DNA of 28,649 nucleotides, taken from assembly GCA_949739465.1 (NCBI GenBank), contig CATIYQ010000082.1:1-28649 (forward strand), in the 5' to 3' direction. Source of the stretch: an uncultured Peptococcaceae bacterium (GTDB lineage Bacteria; Bacillota; Dehalobacteriia; UBA4068; JAAVYR01). The notes below the pieces were generated by a model. That model was not told the DNA's origin, ran no database searches, and saw only the letters and a list, made by a program, of their open reading frames with translations. The first letter of the stretch is position 1. Each line of letters opens with the position of its first letter. The translations under genes were made by a program, and so were the position numbers. Below are positions 1 through 6,993 of this stretch, piece by piece.

Positions 1-1
1 A

Positions 2-931
2 GGGGTTGAGCCGGAACACAACACCCGCCTATTGATTCCGCAAAGTGAGGAAATCTATCAACTAACACCGATGCTGGAGCGGGATGAAATTTGTTATACC
101 TATTTCCCTGAAGAGACATTGCATCATTGCGTTCTGGCTGTTCATTATCAAGAAATGGACAAACAGCAGTTGTTTTGGGATATTTATCGCTTATTGCCTC
201 CTTATCGTCAGGCTGAATCTATGCAGGCAAGGAATTGGGCAGACGATACTGTTTGGACCATGCTGAAAAACCAATATGTACAGGGGATTCCTTATTTGGA
301 ACAGTTGGTTGAGGCTGATAGAGAGCTGCTTTCCGTGGAACAGTTTGCGAGAGCTGTAGCAGATTGTATCGGCACGGCAACCATTGCCAAGGAGGAAGAC
401 GGTGATGAGATAGCTGAACAAGGAGATTTGCCTGCCGATGCTGATGCAGCATTGCAATCTATCGAAGAAATCTTTCGTTGTTTTGGCAAGGAGATTGGTT
501 TTGCCTGGGATATTTGCCAAATGAAAGCGCATTCGCCGGAAATATTTTATGGTGTGGTCTTAAACAATTTGGCGGACCGCAGCAATTTCCGGGATATGTG
601 GCTGGAAAAGACGCCTTATAGCGGTAGCCTGGGGCAAATAATCAAAGAAATGAAGGCGCAAAGCATTGCCGTGCTGCCAATTGACGTTAACGCTTCTCAA
701 AGCAGAGCATTTACCTGGACGGAAAAAGGATTTTTGCCGTCGCTGGATAGCACCACAGCTTTTGATAGCGACTTGATTTCGTCCATTGATTTTTATAGAA
801 AGCAGGGGAAATTCTCCTCCCAAAAGGATTTTTTCCAGCGGCTAACCATATCGCCCCATTTACAACATTTGTTTTTAACGGAGCATTTGTTAGACCATTT
901 GCCGGAAGAAAGTCAAACCAGTTTATTTTAA
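2..931 (+). CDS. Degenerate DnaE-like protein, 3' part (pseudo-polymerase?)
   Basis: The reading frame is open to the left edge, so the gene is 5'-truncated by the window; a TTG at 32 is unlikely to be its start. I aligned it by eye with the intact DnaE at 12875-16258. Residues are numbered from that TTG. The segment around 69-100 (NWADDTVWTMLKN) matches DnaE 580-610, 168-179 (HSPEIFYGVVLN) matches 763-774, 204-221 (IKEMKAQSIAVLPIDVN) matches 786-802, and 260-290 (GKFSSQKDFFQRL) matches the helix-hairpin-helix region 842-872. The third catalytic Asp of DnaE (D550 in VKMD) aligns with His38, and about 140 residues covering the fingers are replaced by an unrelated stretch of about 45. The protein stops right after the HhH region with QTSLF, a beta-clamp-binding consensus, so the OB-fold is absent. 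It lies 17 bases before the next gene and upstream of recA, so a non-catalytic role at the replisome or in SOS repair is inferred. Homology is fairly sure; function is not. Confidence 0.7.
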   Translation, partial: GVEPEHNTRLLIPQSEEIYQLTPMLERDEICYTYFPEETLHHCVLAVHYQEMDKQQLFWDIYRLLPPYRQAESMQARNWADDTVWTMLKNQYVQGIPYLEQLVEADRELLSVEQFARAVADCIGTATIAKEEDGDEIAEQGDLPADADAALQSIEEIFRCFGKEIGFAWDICQMKAHSPEIFYGVVLNNLADRSNFRDMWLEKTPYSGSLGQIIKEMKAQSIAVLPIDVNASQSRAFTWTEKGFLPSLDSTTAFDSDLISSIDFYRKQGKFSSQKDFFQRLTISPHLQHLFLTEHLLDHLPEESQTSLF

Positions 932-948
932 AGAAAGAAGGAAACGCT

Positions 949-1470
949 ATGACCATTTGTAAATTTCAAAATTTAACGCCTCAAATCCATGCGGAAAGCT
1001 ATGTTCACTCCACAGCGCAGATTATCGGTGATGTGAAAATAGCAAAGCAAGCTAATATTTGGCCTGGTGTGGTGCTGCGCGGAGACGTCAGTCCCATTCA
1101 AGTAGGAGAGCTCACCAACATTCAGGACAATGCCGTACTTCATGGTGATGATAACGCCCCGGTTATCTTGGGTAAGCGGGTAACAGTGGGACATGGCGCT
1201 ATCGTTCATGGCTGCACAGTGGGAGACGGCTCGCTCATCGGTATGGGCGCCATTATTCTCACCGGCGCTGTTATTGGAGAAGGCTCTATTATCGGCGCGG
1301 GGGCGCTGGTGGGGGAAGGCAAAGAGATTCCTCCTCACTCTGTGGTGGTGGGGATTCCCGGCAAAGTTATCAAAGAAGTCTCGCCGGAAAAACGGCAGGA
1401 AAACTGGGAACATGCCGAACACTATTGGCAATGGGCAAAGGAAATGGCGGACAGTGAAATCATAAAATAG
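949..1470 (+). CDS. Gamma-carbonic anhydrase-like hexapeptide-repeat protein (YrdA/PaaY type)
   Basis: This 173-residue protein is a left-handed beta-helix of isoleucine-patch hexapeptide repeats from about residue 15 to 140, followed by a C-terminal helix. The three zinc-ligand histidines of the gamma-carbonic anhydrase family are at H65, H82 and H87 (in NAVLHGDD and VGHGAIVHGC), and the conserved Arg/Asp pair is in LRGDVSPI (R44, D46). Family members hydrate CO2 or have unknown thioester-linked activities; many close bacterial homologues show no measured carbonic anhydrase activity, so the catalytic role is uncertain. The ATG follows a GAAGGAAA ribosome binding site. It probably shares a transcript with the DnaE-like gene 17 bases upstream. 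The recA promoter begins three bases after its stop codon. Confidence 0.9.
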   Translation: MTICKFQNLTPQIHAESYVHSTAQIIGDVKIAKQANIWPGVVLRGDVSPIQVGELTNIQDNAVLHGDDNAPVILGKRVTVGHGAIVHGCTVGDGSLIGMGAIILTGAVIGEGSIIGAGALVGEGKEIPPHSVVVGIPGKVIKEVSPEKRQENWEHAEHYWQWAKEMADSEIIK

Positions 1471-1472
1471 AC

Positions 1473-1501
1473 TTGCCAAGAACGGAAAAATAAGGTATAA
1501 T
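1473..1501 (+). promoter_or_regulatory. recA promoter (TTGCCA-N17-TATAAT)
   Basis: A -35 box TTGCCA at 1473-1478 and a perfect -10 box TATAAT at 1496-1501 are separated by exactly 17 bases. This is a strong housekeeping-sigma promoter. The expected transcription start near 1507-1510 falls in the LexA box. Confidence 0.85.
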
Positions 1502-1506
1502 AATCA

Positions 1507-1520
1507 CGAACAAACGTTCG
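1507..1520 (+). promoter_or_regulatory. LexA (SOS) operator of recA
   Basis: The 14-base site CGAACAAACGTTCG is an exact match to the Gram-positive LexA/DinR box (CGAAC-N4-GTTCG). It starts five bases after the -10 box and covers the expected transcription start, so LexA bound here should block recA transcription until DNA damage. No other equally good copy was seen in the window. Confidence 0.92.
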
Positions 1521-1565
1521 GTTTTGGTTTTAGGCAAAAGCAGGAAATGGAGAGGAGAATTGGTC

Positions 1566-2642
1566 ATGGCAGAAAAAGGCGCTGATAAAGGTCCTGTAAC
1601 AGATAGAAAACAATCTTCTGATAGAATGCAAGCGTTAGACGCAGCGTTGGCACAAATAGAAAAACAATTTGGCAAAGGTTCTATTATGCGGTTAGGGGAA
1701 TCCACTGTTCGCGCAGGGATTTCCGCTATTCCTACCGGCGCGTTGGCGTTAGATATTGCGCTGGGTGTAGGCGGTGTGCCGAAAGGCAGAGTGGTAGAGA
1801 TTTTTGGTCCGGAATCTTCCGGGAAGACTACCGTTGCTTTACATATTACGGCAGAAGCTCAAAAATTGGGCGGTGTCGCTGCTTTTATTGATGCGGAACA
1901 CGCCTTGGACCCGGTTTATGCTCAAAGATTAGGCGTAAACATTGACGATTTGTTGATTTCTCAGCCGGATACGGGGGAACAAGCATTAGAAATTGCAGAG
2001 GCTTTGGTACGCAGCGGCGCAGTAGATTTGGTGGTAGTAGACTCCGTAGCGGCTCTCGTACCCAGAATGGAACTGGAAGGGGAAATGGGGGATGCTCATG
2101 TCGGCTTGCAAGCTCGGCTCATGTCCCAAGCCTTGCGGAAATTAACGGGTTGCATCAGCAAGTCTAATACTTGTGTGATTTTTATTAACCAAATCCGTGA
2201 AAAAGTCGGTATCATGTTCGGAAATCCGGAAACTACACCCGGCGGACGTGCGCTGAAATTTTATTCCTCCGTCCGCATGGATGTGCGGAAAACCGACGTC
2301 ATTAAGCAAGGTACAGACGTTATCGGTAACCGTACTAAAGTAAAAATTGTGAAAAACAAAGTGGCTCCGCCCTTTAAACAAGCGGAATTTGATATTATGT
2401 ATGGGGAAGGTATTTCCAAGGAGGGCAATATTCTGGACATTGCAACGGAGTTGAAAGTAATTAATAAGTCCGGGGCATGGTATGCTTATAACGGCGAAAA
2501 AATCGGTCAGGGCAGAGAAAATGCTAAAATTTATCTAAAAGACCACCCGGACGTTGCTCAGGAAGTAGAAGCGACCATTCGGGAACAAGCCATGGGCAGC
2601 AATATGCTCAGCTTTGGCACGGGAGAAAGCGAAGAAGACTAA
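1566..2642 (+). CDS. recA: RecA recombinase
   Basis: RecA is the DNA-dependent ATPase that forms filaments on single-stranded DNA, drives strand exchange and stimulates LexA self-cleavage. The 358 residues carry Walker A GPESSGKT at 81-88, the catalytic Glu at E111, the Walker B strand LVVVDS at 155-160 and the L2 region FGNPETTPGGRALKF from 218. The acidic tail GESEED is typical. I chose the ATG at 1566 because AGGAG at 1553-1557 lies 8 bases upstream. A longer frame from TTG 1524 would start close to the LexA box and has no ribosome binding site. The gene is SOS-controlled (promoter 1473-1501, operator 1507-1520) and its TAA stop overlaps the ATG of recX, so the two are co-transcribed and probably translationally coupled. 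Confidence 0.98.
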   Translation: MAEKGADKGPVTDRKQSSDRMQALDAALAQIEKQFGKGSIMRLGESTVRAGISAIPTGALALDIALGVGGVPKGRVVEIFGPESSGKTTVALHITAEAQKLGGVAAFIDAEHALDPVYAQRLGVNIDDLLISQPDTGEQALEIAEALVRSGAVDLVVVDSVAALVPRMELEGEMGDAHVGLQARLMSQALRKLTGCISKSNTCVIFINQIREKVGIMFGNPETTPGGRALKFYSSVRMDVRKTDVIKQGTDVIGNRTKVKIVKNKVAPPFKQAEFDIMYGEGISKEGNILDIATELKVINKSGAWYAYNGEKIGQGRENAKIYLKDHPDVAQEVEATIREQAMGSNMLSFGTGESEED

Positions 2643-3175
2643 TGGGTTGGAAAAGAGAAAAACCTTCCGCATTGAGTTATAGTGTACACTACCTCAGTTA
2701 TCGACCGCGGTCCGTCACTGAAGTGGTTTTGGCGTTGAAAAAAAAGCAGTATACCCAAGGGGAAGTGGAAGAAGCTGTTACGGAGCTCATAGAAAAAGGC
2801 TTGCTGGACGACAGAAGCTTTAGCGAAAGTTGGATTAATTACCGAAAAAATCAATCGGTACGCAGCAGAAACTTTGTCCGTCAGGAATTGCGAACGAAAG
2901 GTATTGCCGCCGCTATCATTGAGGAAAGTTTGGAAGAATACTATCCGCAGGAAGCGGAACGGGAGATTCTTTTGTCTCTTATCGCGCGGCAATGGCAGAG
3001 CCTGACTCATGGACTGTTGGGGGATTTCCCGACAGGGAAGGGCGTCGATGACAGTAGTAACGATGAACCATTAACAAAAATTACTGAAAAATTATTGCGA
3101 AAATATGCGGGCAAGGGGTTTTCTCCTTATCTGGTGCGAGAAGTATTGTCTGAGATAAGGGGAAGAATGGAATAA
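2642..3175 (+). CDS. recX: RecX regulatory protein
   Basis: This 177-residue protein has the start of the RecX fold (VHYLSYRPRSVTEVVLALKKK), tandem three-helix repeats, and the typical segment LIEKGLLDDRSFSESWINYR followed by RQELRTKGI. RecX binds RecA filaments and usually inhibits RecA ATPase and strand exchange. The ATG overlaps the recA stop codon by one base (TAATG), so recX follows recA in the same SOS-regulated transcript. The part after residue 120 is less conserved and Asp/Ser-rich around 138-145, perhaps a linker before the last repeat (LLRKYAGKGFSPYLVREVLSEI). No terminator hairpin is obvious just after the gene. Confidence 0.9.
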   Translation: MGWKREKPSALSYSVHYLSYRPRSVTEVVLALKKKQYTQGEVEEAVTELIEKGLLDDRSFSESWINYRKNQSVRSRNFVRQELRTKGIAAAIIEESLEEYYPQEAEREILLSLIARQWQSLTHGLLGDFPTGKGVDDSSNDEPLTKITEKLLRKYAGKGFSPYLVREVLSEIRGRME

Positions 3176-3200
3176 AAGGAGCGGTCCATACCTTGATACC

Positions 3201-3229
3201 TTGACAGAATCGGCAGGGAATATTATAAT
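3201..3229 (+). promoter_or_regulatory. Strong promoter in the recX-rny gap (TTGACA-N17-TATAAT)
   Basis: A consensus -35 TTGACA at 3201-3206 and a consensus -10 TATAAT at 3224-3229 are separated by 17 bases. The predicted start is near 3236, some 360 bases before the rny start codon, which implies either a long leader or a separate RNA. Confidence 0.85.
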
Positions 3230-3235
3230 AAAATA

Positions 3236-3540
3236 GTATTGAGACACTATTTTAGATACCTGCCTAAAGCTGGTTTTTATAGATTTTGCATACATAACTT
3301 AGCAAAAGGGCTTACATCGTATGGATATAGATAGCTGCAATATGGGATAAGGATTGGTTTTTTGAACCTGAAAAAATAATTTTTTATATAATATTGAAAA
3401 GCAAAATTTAAAAAAATTATTAAATGGGAAGAAGGACTTTTAACAGGCGTTATAGTTTTTTTGTAACGATGACTCTTGTATTGTGTAGTTTTATATGACG
3501 ATACGGCAATCTAAAATCGGGTTTCAACTCGATTTTCTTT
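3236..3540 (+). ncRNA. Putative structured RNA or regulated leader upstream of rny
   Basis: The 421 bases between recX and rny contain no convincing gene but do contain a consensus promoter and an intrinsic terminator that define a transcript of about 300 nt. Its 5' segment ATTTTAGAT (3249-3257) plus TGCC (3261-3264) is complementary to GGCA-ATCTAAAAT (3505-3517) about 250 bases later, giving a 9+4 bp closing stem with a 3-base bulge. Inside are smaller hairpins: TTTTGC 3284-3289 with GCAAAA 3302-3307, and CGTTA 3448-3452 with TAACG 3464-3468. The 3' arm of the closing stem overlaps the 5' arm of the terminator, so the two pairings exclude each other. I do not recognise a known RNA family: tmRNA, RNase P and common riboswitch cores are not evident. 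It could be 6S-like RNA, another small RNA, or an attenuator for rny. Confidence 0.5.
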
Positions 3541-3545
3541 TATTT
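3513..3545 (+). terminator. Intrinsic terminator before rny
   Basis: A stem of about 10 bp pairs 3513-3522 with 3527-3536 (core AAAATCG/CGATTTT, one G-U pair, loop TTCA) and is followed by CTTTTATTTT. It ends the predicted RNA about 50 bases before the rny start codon. Confidence 0.75.
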
Positions 3546-3596
3546 TAAAACGAAAAAATATATGTTAGAGAAATTTTTCAGAGAGGGGAGAACGCA

Positions 3597-5126
3597 ATGG
3601 AATATGTAATTGCTGCATTAAGCATTTTAATCGGCGTTGCCATTGGCTATCTGGTGCGGAAAAAGTTAGCGGAAGCAAAAATCAACACTGCAGAAGATGA
3701 AGCAAAACGAATCTTACTGGATGCAAAAAAAGATGCGGAAGCCAAGAAAAAAGAAGCTTTGATTGAAGCAAAAGATGAAATTTATAAATTAAGAGTGGAA
3801 TCCGAAAAGGAAAACAAAGAACGGCGTAATGAAGTGACCCGTATGGAACGGCGAATCTTGCAAAAAGAAGAATCTTTGGACCGTAAAACAGAAGCCATGG
3901 AACGGAAAGAAGAACATTTGCTGGAAAAAGAAAAAGAAATTGATGATATCAAAGAAAATATCCAGGAGACCAAGGAAAAAATTATTGCAGAGCTGGAAAA
4001 AATCTCCGGTTTAAGCTCTCAGGAAGCTAAAGAAATGCTCTTGGTCAGCATTGAAGACGACGTAAAGCATGATGCTGCCTTGATGATTAAGGAAGTGGAA
4101 ACCCAAGCCAAGGAAGACAGCGAAAAGAAAGCCCGGGAAATTATCACTATGGCCATTCAACGGGTAGCGGCGGATCATGCGGCGGAAACCACGGTTTCGG
4201 TAGTCGCTTTGCCTAATGAAGAAATGAAAGGTCGGATTATCGGTCGGGAAGGTCGTAATATTCGTACCTTGGAAACGGCTACCGGTATTGATTTGATTAT
4301 TGACGATACGCCGGAAGCGGTTATCTTATCTGGTTTTGACCCGGTACGGCGGGAAATTGCTCGGGTTGCGCTGGAAAAATTGATTTTAGACGGACGTATC
4401 CACCCGGCAAGAATCGAAGAAATGGTGGAAAAATCCCGCAAAGAAGTGGAACAACGTATCCGCGAAGAAGGGGAAGCTGCTGTTTTTGAAACGGGTATGC
4501 ACGGCATTCACCCGGAACTGATTAAATATCTCGGTCGTTTGAAATATCGCACCAGTTATGGACAAAACGTATTGAAACACTCTATTGAAGTTTCTCACTT
4601 AGCCGGGGTGATGGCGTCTGAGCTGGGTGTGGATATTACCATTGCCAAACGGGCGGGGCTTCTTCATGACTTAGGAAAAGCCATTGACCATGAAGTGGAA
4701 GGTCCTCATGCTGTGCTGGGCGCTGACCTTGCCAAAAAATATCGGGAATCTGCCGAAGTGGTACACGCTATCATGGCGCACCACGGCGATGTGGAAGCCA
4801 ATACCTTAGAGGCGGTGCTGGTACAAGCGGCTGATGCTATCTCTGCAGCTCGTCCAGGCGCCAGAAGAGAAACGCTGGAATATTACATCAAACGGTTAGA
4901 AAAACTGGAAGAAATCGCCAACGGTTTCGATGGTGTGGAAAAGTCCTTTGCCATTCAGGCAGGGCGGGAAATCCGCATTATGGTGCAGCCTGATAAGATT
5001 GATGATACTACAAGTCCTCTTCTTGCCAGAGAAATCGTGAAAAAAATCGAAGCGGAACTGGAATACCCCGGGCAAATCAAAGTGGTGCTTATTCGGGAAA
5101 CTCGTTCTGTGGACTATGCCAAATAA
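3597..5126 (+). CDS. rny: Ribonuclease Y
   Basis: RNase Y is the membrane-anchored endoribonuclease that starts bulk mRNA decay in many Firmicutes. The 509 residues, close to the usual 520, show in order an N-terminal membrane anchor (about 3-20), a long charged coiled coil (about 25-185), a KH RNA-binding domain (about 200-262, GxxG loop GREG at 216-219) and an HD domain (about 325-418). The HD domain has H328, the H357-D358 pair in LLHDLGKAIDHE, and AHHGD at 394-398. The ATG follows GAGAGGGGAG. The gene sits after a 421-base leader region with its own promoter and terminator, and is followed at once by a strong hairpin, so it may be a single-gene unit. Confidence 0.97.
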   Translation: MEYVIAALSILIGVAIGYLVRKKLAEAKINTAEDEAKRILLDAKKDAEAKKKEALIEAKDEIYKLRVESEKENKERRNEVTRMERRILQKEESLDRKTEAMERKEEHLLEKEKEIDDIKENIQETKEKIIAELEKISGLSSQEAKEMLLVSIEDDVKHDAALMIKEVETQAKEDSEKKAREIITMAIQRVAADHAAETTVSVVALPNEEMKGRIIGREGRNIRTLETATGIDLIIDDTPEAVILSGFDPVRREIARVALEKLILDGRIHPARIEEMVEKSRKEVEQRIREEGEAAVFETGMHGIHPELIKYLGRLKYRTSYGQNVLKHSIEVSHLAGVMASELGVDITIAKRAGLLHDLGKAIDHEVEGPHAVLGADLAKKYRESAEVVHAIMAHHGDVEANTLEAVLVQAADAISAARPGARRETLEYYIKRLEKLEEIANGFDGVEKSFAIQAGREIRIMVQPDKIDDTTSPLLAREIVKKIEAELEYPGQIKVVLIRETRSVDYAK

Positions 5127-5158
5127 AAAAATAAGCCGGAACTTCCGGCTTATTTTTT
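5126..5158 (+). terminator. rny terminator
   Basis: A long stem with core GCCGG 5135-5139 and CCGGC 5145-5149 and loop AACTT is flanked by A-rich and T-rich arms and ends in a run of seven T. The stop codon of rny lies in its A-rich 5' flank. Confidence 0.9.
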
Positions 5159-5227
5159 TATCTTCCCAATTACAGCAGAGAATGATATAATATATTACCT
5201 TAAGAAGAATTTTTTTTGGAGTAGAAC

Positions 5228-5770
5228 ATGTTTCAAAATATATTCAAGAAAAAAGAAAAGCAAAAAGCTATGGCGATGAATACGGTTAATTTGCTGGCGG
5301 GTATTTTGGTGCATTATCCGGAAGTCAGCACAGTGCAATATGACCCGGTCAGTCAGTGTTTGCAATTTTCTTATACCATGGACGGCTCGTTGCTGAAGAG
5401 AATGGATACGCCTCAACTTTTTTTGGAGCGGGAGTTGTATCTGGGGATTCAAGGCTATCATCGCTTTAATAAGATTTATTCCCTGGTGACGGAAGTAGAG
5501 ATCGAGCATTTTGCTCAATTTGCCAGCGTAGTTATTCGCAGGGATTTGAAATCTTTTTCGCCTCGGGAGATTTCTTTTATTTTGGCGCTGCTCTCTCAGA
5601 CCATTCCCGGTTTTTTTGCCATTGACGGACTGGACAGACGGGAGATTGACGACTTTTCTCTGGGGGAAGAGACGTTAAGCGTCCGCCTGGAAAATGTCAA
5701 TAACGTATCGGGACAAAAAGAAATCGTCGCTTTCCGAGATAAAGAACGAGTGCTGTTTTATAATAAATAG
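5228..5770 (+). CDS. Uncharacterised protein between rny and ymdB
   Basis: I do not recognise this 180-residue protein. It has a basic start (FKKKEKQK), no signal peptide and no clear membrane segment. It is predicted mixed alpha/beta, with a hydrophobic helix near 120-135 (REISFILALLSQTIPGFF) and a final strand-rich part ending ERVLFYNK. The ATG at 5228 follows TTTTTGGAG. A weak promoter may lie upstream (TATAAT at 5186-5191 with a poor -35). It ends 29 bases before the ymdB start chosen here, so both may share a transcript. Its position between two genes that are often neighbours in Firmicutes (rny and ymdB) hints at a role in RNA turnover or biofilm control, but that is only positional inference. 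Confidence 0.8.
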   Translation: MFQNIFKKKEKQKAMAMNTVNLLAGILVHYPEVSTVQYDPVSQCLQFSYTMDGSLLKRMDTPQLFLERELYLGIQGYHRFNKIYSLVTEVEIEHFAQFASVVIRRDLKSFSPREISFILALLSQTIPGFFAIDGLDRREIDDFSLGEETLSVRLENVNNVSGQKEIVAFRDKERVLFYNK

Positions 5771-5799
5771 CAGGAATTTGAATGAAAAAGGAAGTTGTC

Positions 5800-6585
5800 A
5801 TGCGCGTATTATTTATCGGCGATGTGGTAGGAAAACCTGGCAGAATCATGTTGGAAAAGTATTTACCGGAACTGATTGATAACGAAAAAATAGATTGCGT
5901 CATTGCCAATGGGGAGAATGCTGCTGCTGGTGTGGGCATTAATAAGAAAATCTTTCAAGAGATAATTAACATTGGCGTTGATGTCGTAACTATGGGCAAT
6001 CATGTGTGGGATAATAAAGATATTTTTCAGTTTATCGACCGAGAACCAAGACTGGTTCGTCCCTTAAATCTGCCCCCGGAAAGTCCCGGCAAGGGCTATC
6101 AAATCATATCGGTGGGAGAGAAAAAAATTGCCGTCATCAATGTGCTGGGCACGATTTTTATGAACGGCAATCTTGCTTGTCCTTTTCACAGTGTGGAAAG
6201 CTTGCTCAAAGAGATTCGGGAGATAACGCCCTATATTTTTGTTGACTTTCATGGGGAAGCCACTTCCGAAAAATTGGCGTTTGGCTGGTACTTTGACGGA
6301 AGAGTGACGGCGGTCATCGGTACCCATACTCATGTGCCGACTGCCGATAGCCGTATTTTGCCGCGGGGAACGGCGCTGCAATGCGACGCCGGCATGACCG
6401 GTCCTCTTGACGGCATCTTAGGCATGGATAGAGACATCGTTATCAAACGTTTGGTAACGGGACTACCGGAACGGTTTCAAGTGGCAAGTGGCGATATGCA
6501 GTTAAACGGTGTTATGATAGATTGTGATGATAACGGCAAAAGCGTGGATATTCGCAGAGTGGGGATAATCCAGCCGTCTATTTAA
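5800..6585 (+). CDS. ymdB: YmdB-family metallophosphoesterase (TIGR00282)
   Basis: The family are dinuclear-metal phosphodiesterases; B. subtilis YmdB hydrolyses 2',3'-cyclic nucleotides and cAMP and affects the choice between biofilm and motility. Metal ligands are visible: D8 (FIGDVVGKPG), E39 and N40 (ANGENAAAG), N67 and H68 (MGNHVWDN), H151 (VDFHGEATSEK), H176 and H178 (GTHTHVPTAD). At 261 residues the length is normal. I chose the ATG at 5800 because family members begin MRxLFIGDVVG and GGAAG lies 5 bases upstream; an in-frame ATG at 5782 would add six residues but has a poorer ribosome binding site. It lies after rny and the unknown 180-residue gene. Confidence 0.95.
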   Translation: MRVLFIGDVVGKPGRIMLEKYLPELIDNEKIDCVIANGENAAAGVGINKKIFQEIINIGVDVVTMGNHVWDNKDIFQFIDREPRLVRPLNLPPESPGKGYQIISVGEKKIAVINVLGTIFMNGNLACPFHSVESLLKEIREITPYIFVDFHGEATSEKLAFGWYFDGRVTAVIGTHTHVPTADSRILPRGTALQCDAGMTGPLDGILGMDRDIVIKRLVTGLPERFQVASGDMQLNGVMIDCDDNGKSVDIRRVGIIQPSI

Positions 6586-6672
6586 ATTTTAAGAAAACAG
6601 AGATAAAAAATTTCCTTCTGCATATATATTAGTAAAATCGTACTATATGAGGAACTATGAGGAGGAAATGAC

Positions 6673-6933
6673 ATGGAAGTATTAAAAGTATCGGCAAAAT
6701 CAAATCCAAATTCTGTTGCAGGGGCGTTAGCAGGGGTATTGCGGGAACGAGGCGGCGCTGAAATCCAAGCTATCGGTGCAGGCGCCATCAATCAAGCGGT
6801 AAAGGCGGTGGCGGTGGCAAGAGGCTTTGTTGCGCCCGGCGGCGTTGATTTAATTTGTATTCCCGCTTTTACGGATATTGTCATTGACGAACAGCCTCGC
6901 ACGGCAATTAAATTAATTGTAGAGCCAAGATAG
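6673..6933 (+). CDS. spoVS: Stage V sporulation protein S (SpoVS)
   Basis: An 86-residue protein that is almost entirely the SpoVS domain, an Alba-like small alpha/beta fold. Recognisable parts are LKVSAKSNPNSVAGALAG at the start, AIGAGAINQAVKAVAVARG in the middle and LICIPAFTDIVIDEQPRTAIKL near the end. In B. subtilis SpoVS affects late sporulation and cell division; it also occurs in non-sporulating bacteria and in several paralogues, so its presence does not prove sporulation. The ATG at 6673 follows AGGAGGAA. It is followed directly by a terminator and preceded by 87 AT-rich bases that may contain its own promoter. Confidence 0.95.
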   Translation: MEVLKVSAKSNPNSVAGALAGVLRERGGAEIQAIGAGAINQAVKAVAVARGFVAPGGVDLICIPAFTDIVIDEQPRTAIKLIVEPR

Positions 6934-6957
6934 ACCTGTCATAGACAGGTCTTTTTC
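6932..6957 (+). terminator. spoVS terminator
   Basis: A perfect 9-bp stem AGACCTGTC/GACAGGTCT (6932-6940 with 6944-6952), loop ATA, followed by CTTTTTCTT. It begins just at the spoVS stop codon. Confidence 0.92.
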
Positions 6958-6993
6958 TTATAGATTTTTGGTTTTGAGAGGGGAGGAATTGTT

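Noticed and set aside
3362..3392. Second promoter-like pair TTGAAC and TATAAT inside the rny leader
   Set aside because: The spacer is 19 bases for TATAAT (17 only for TATATA) and the area is almost pure A/T, where such boxes arise by chance.
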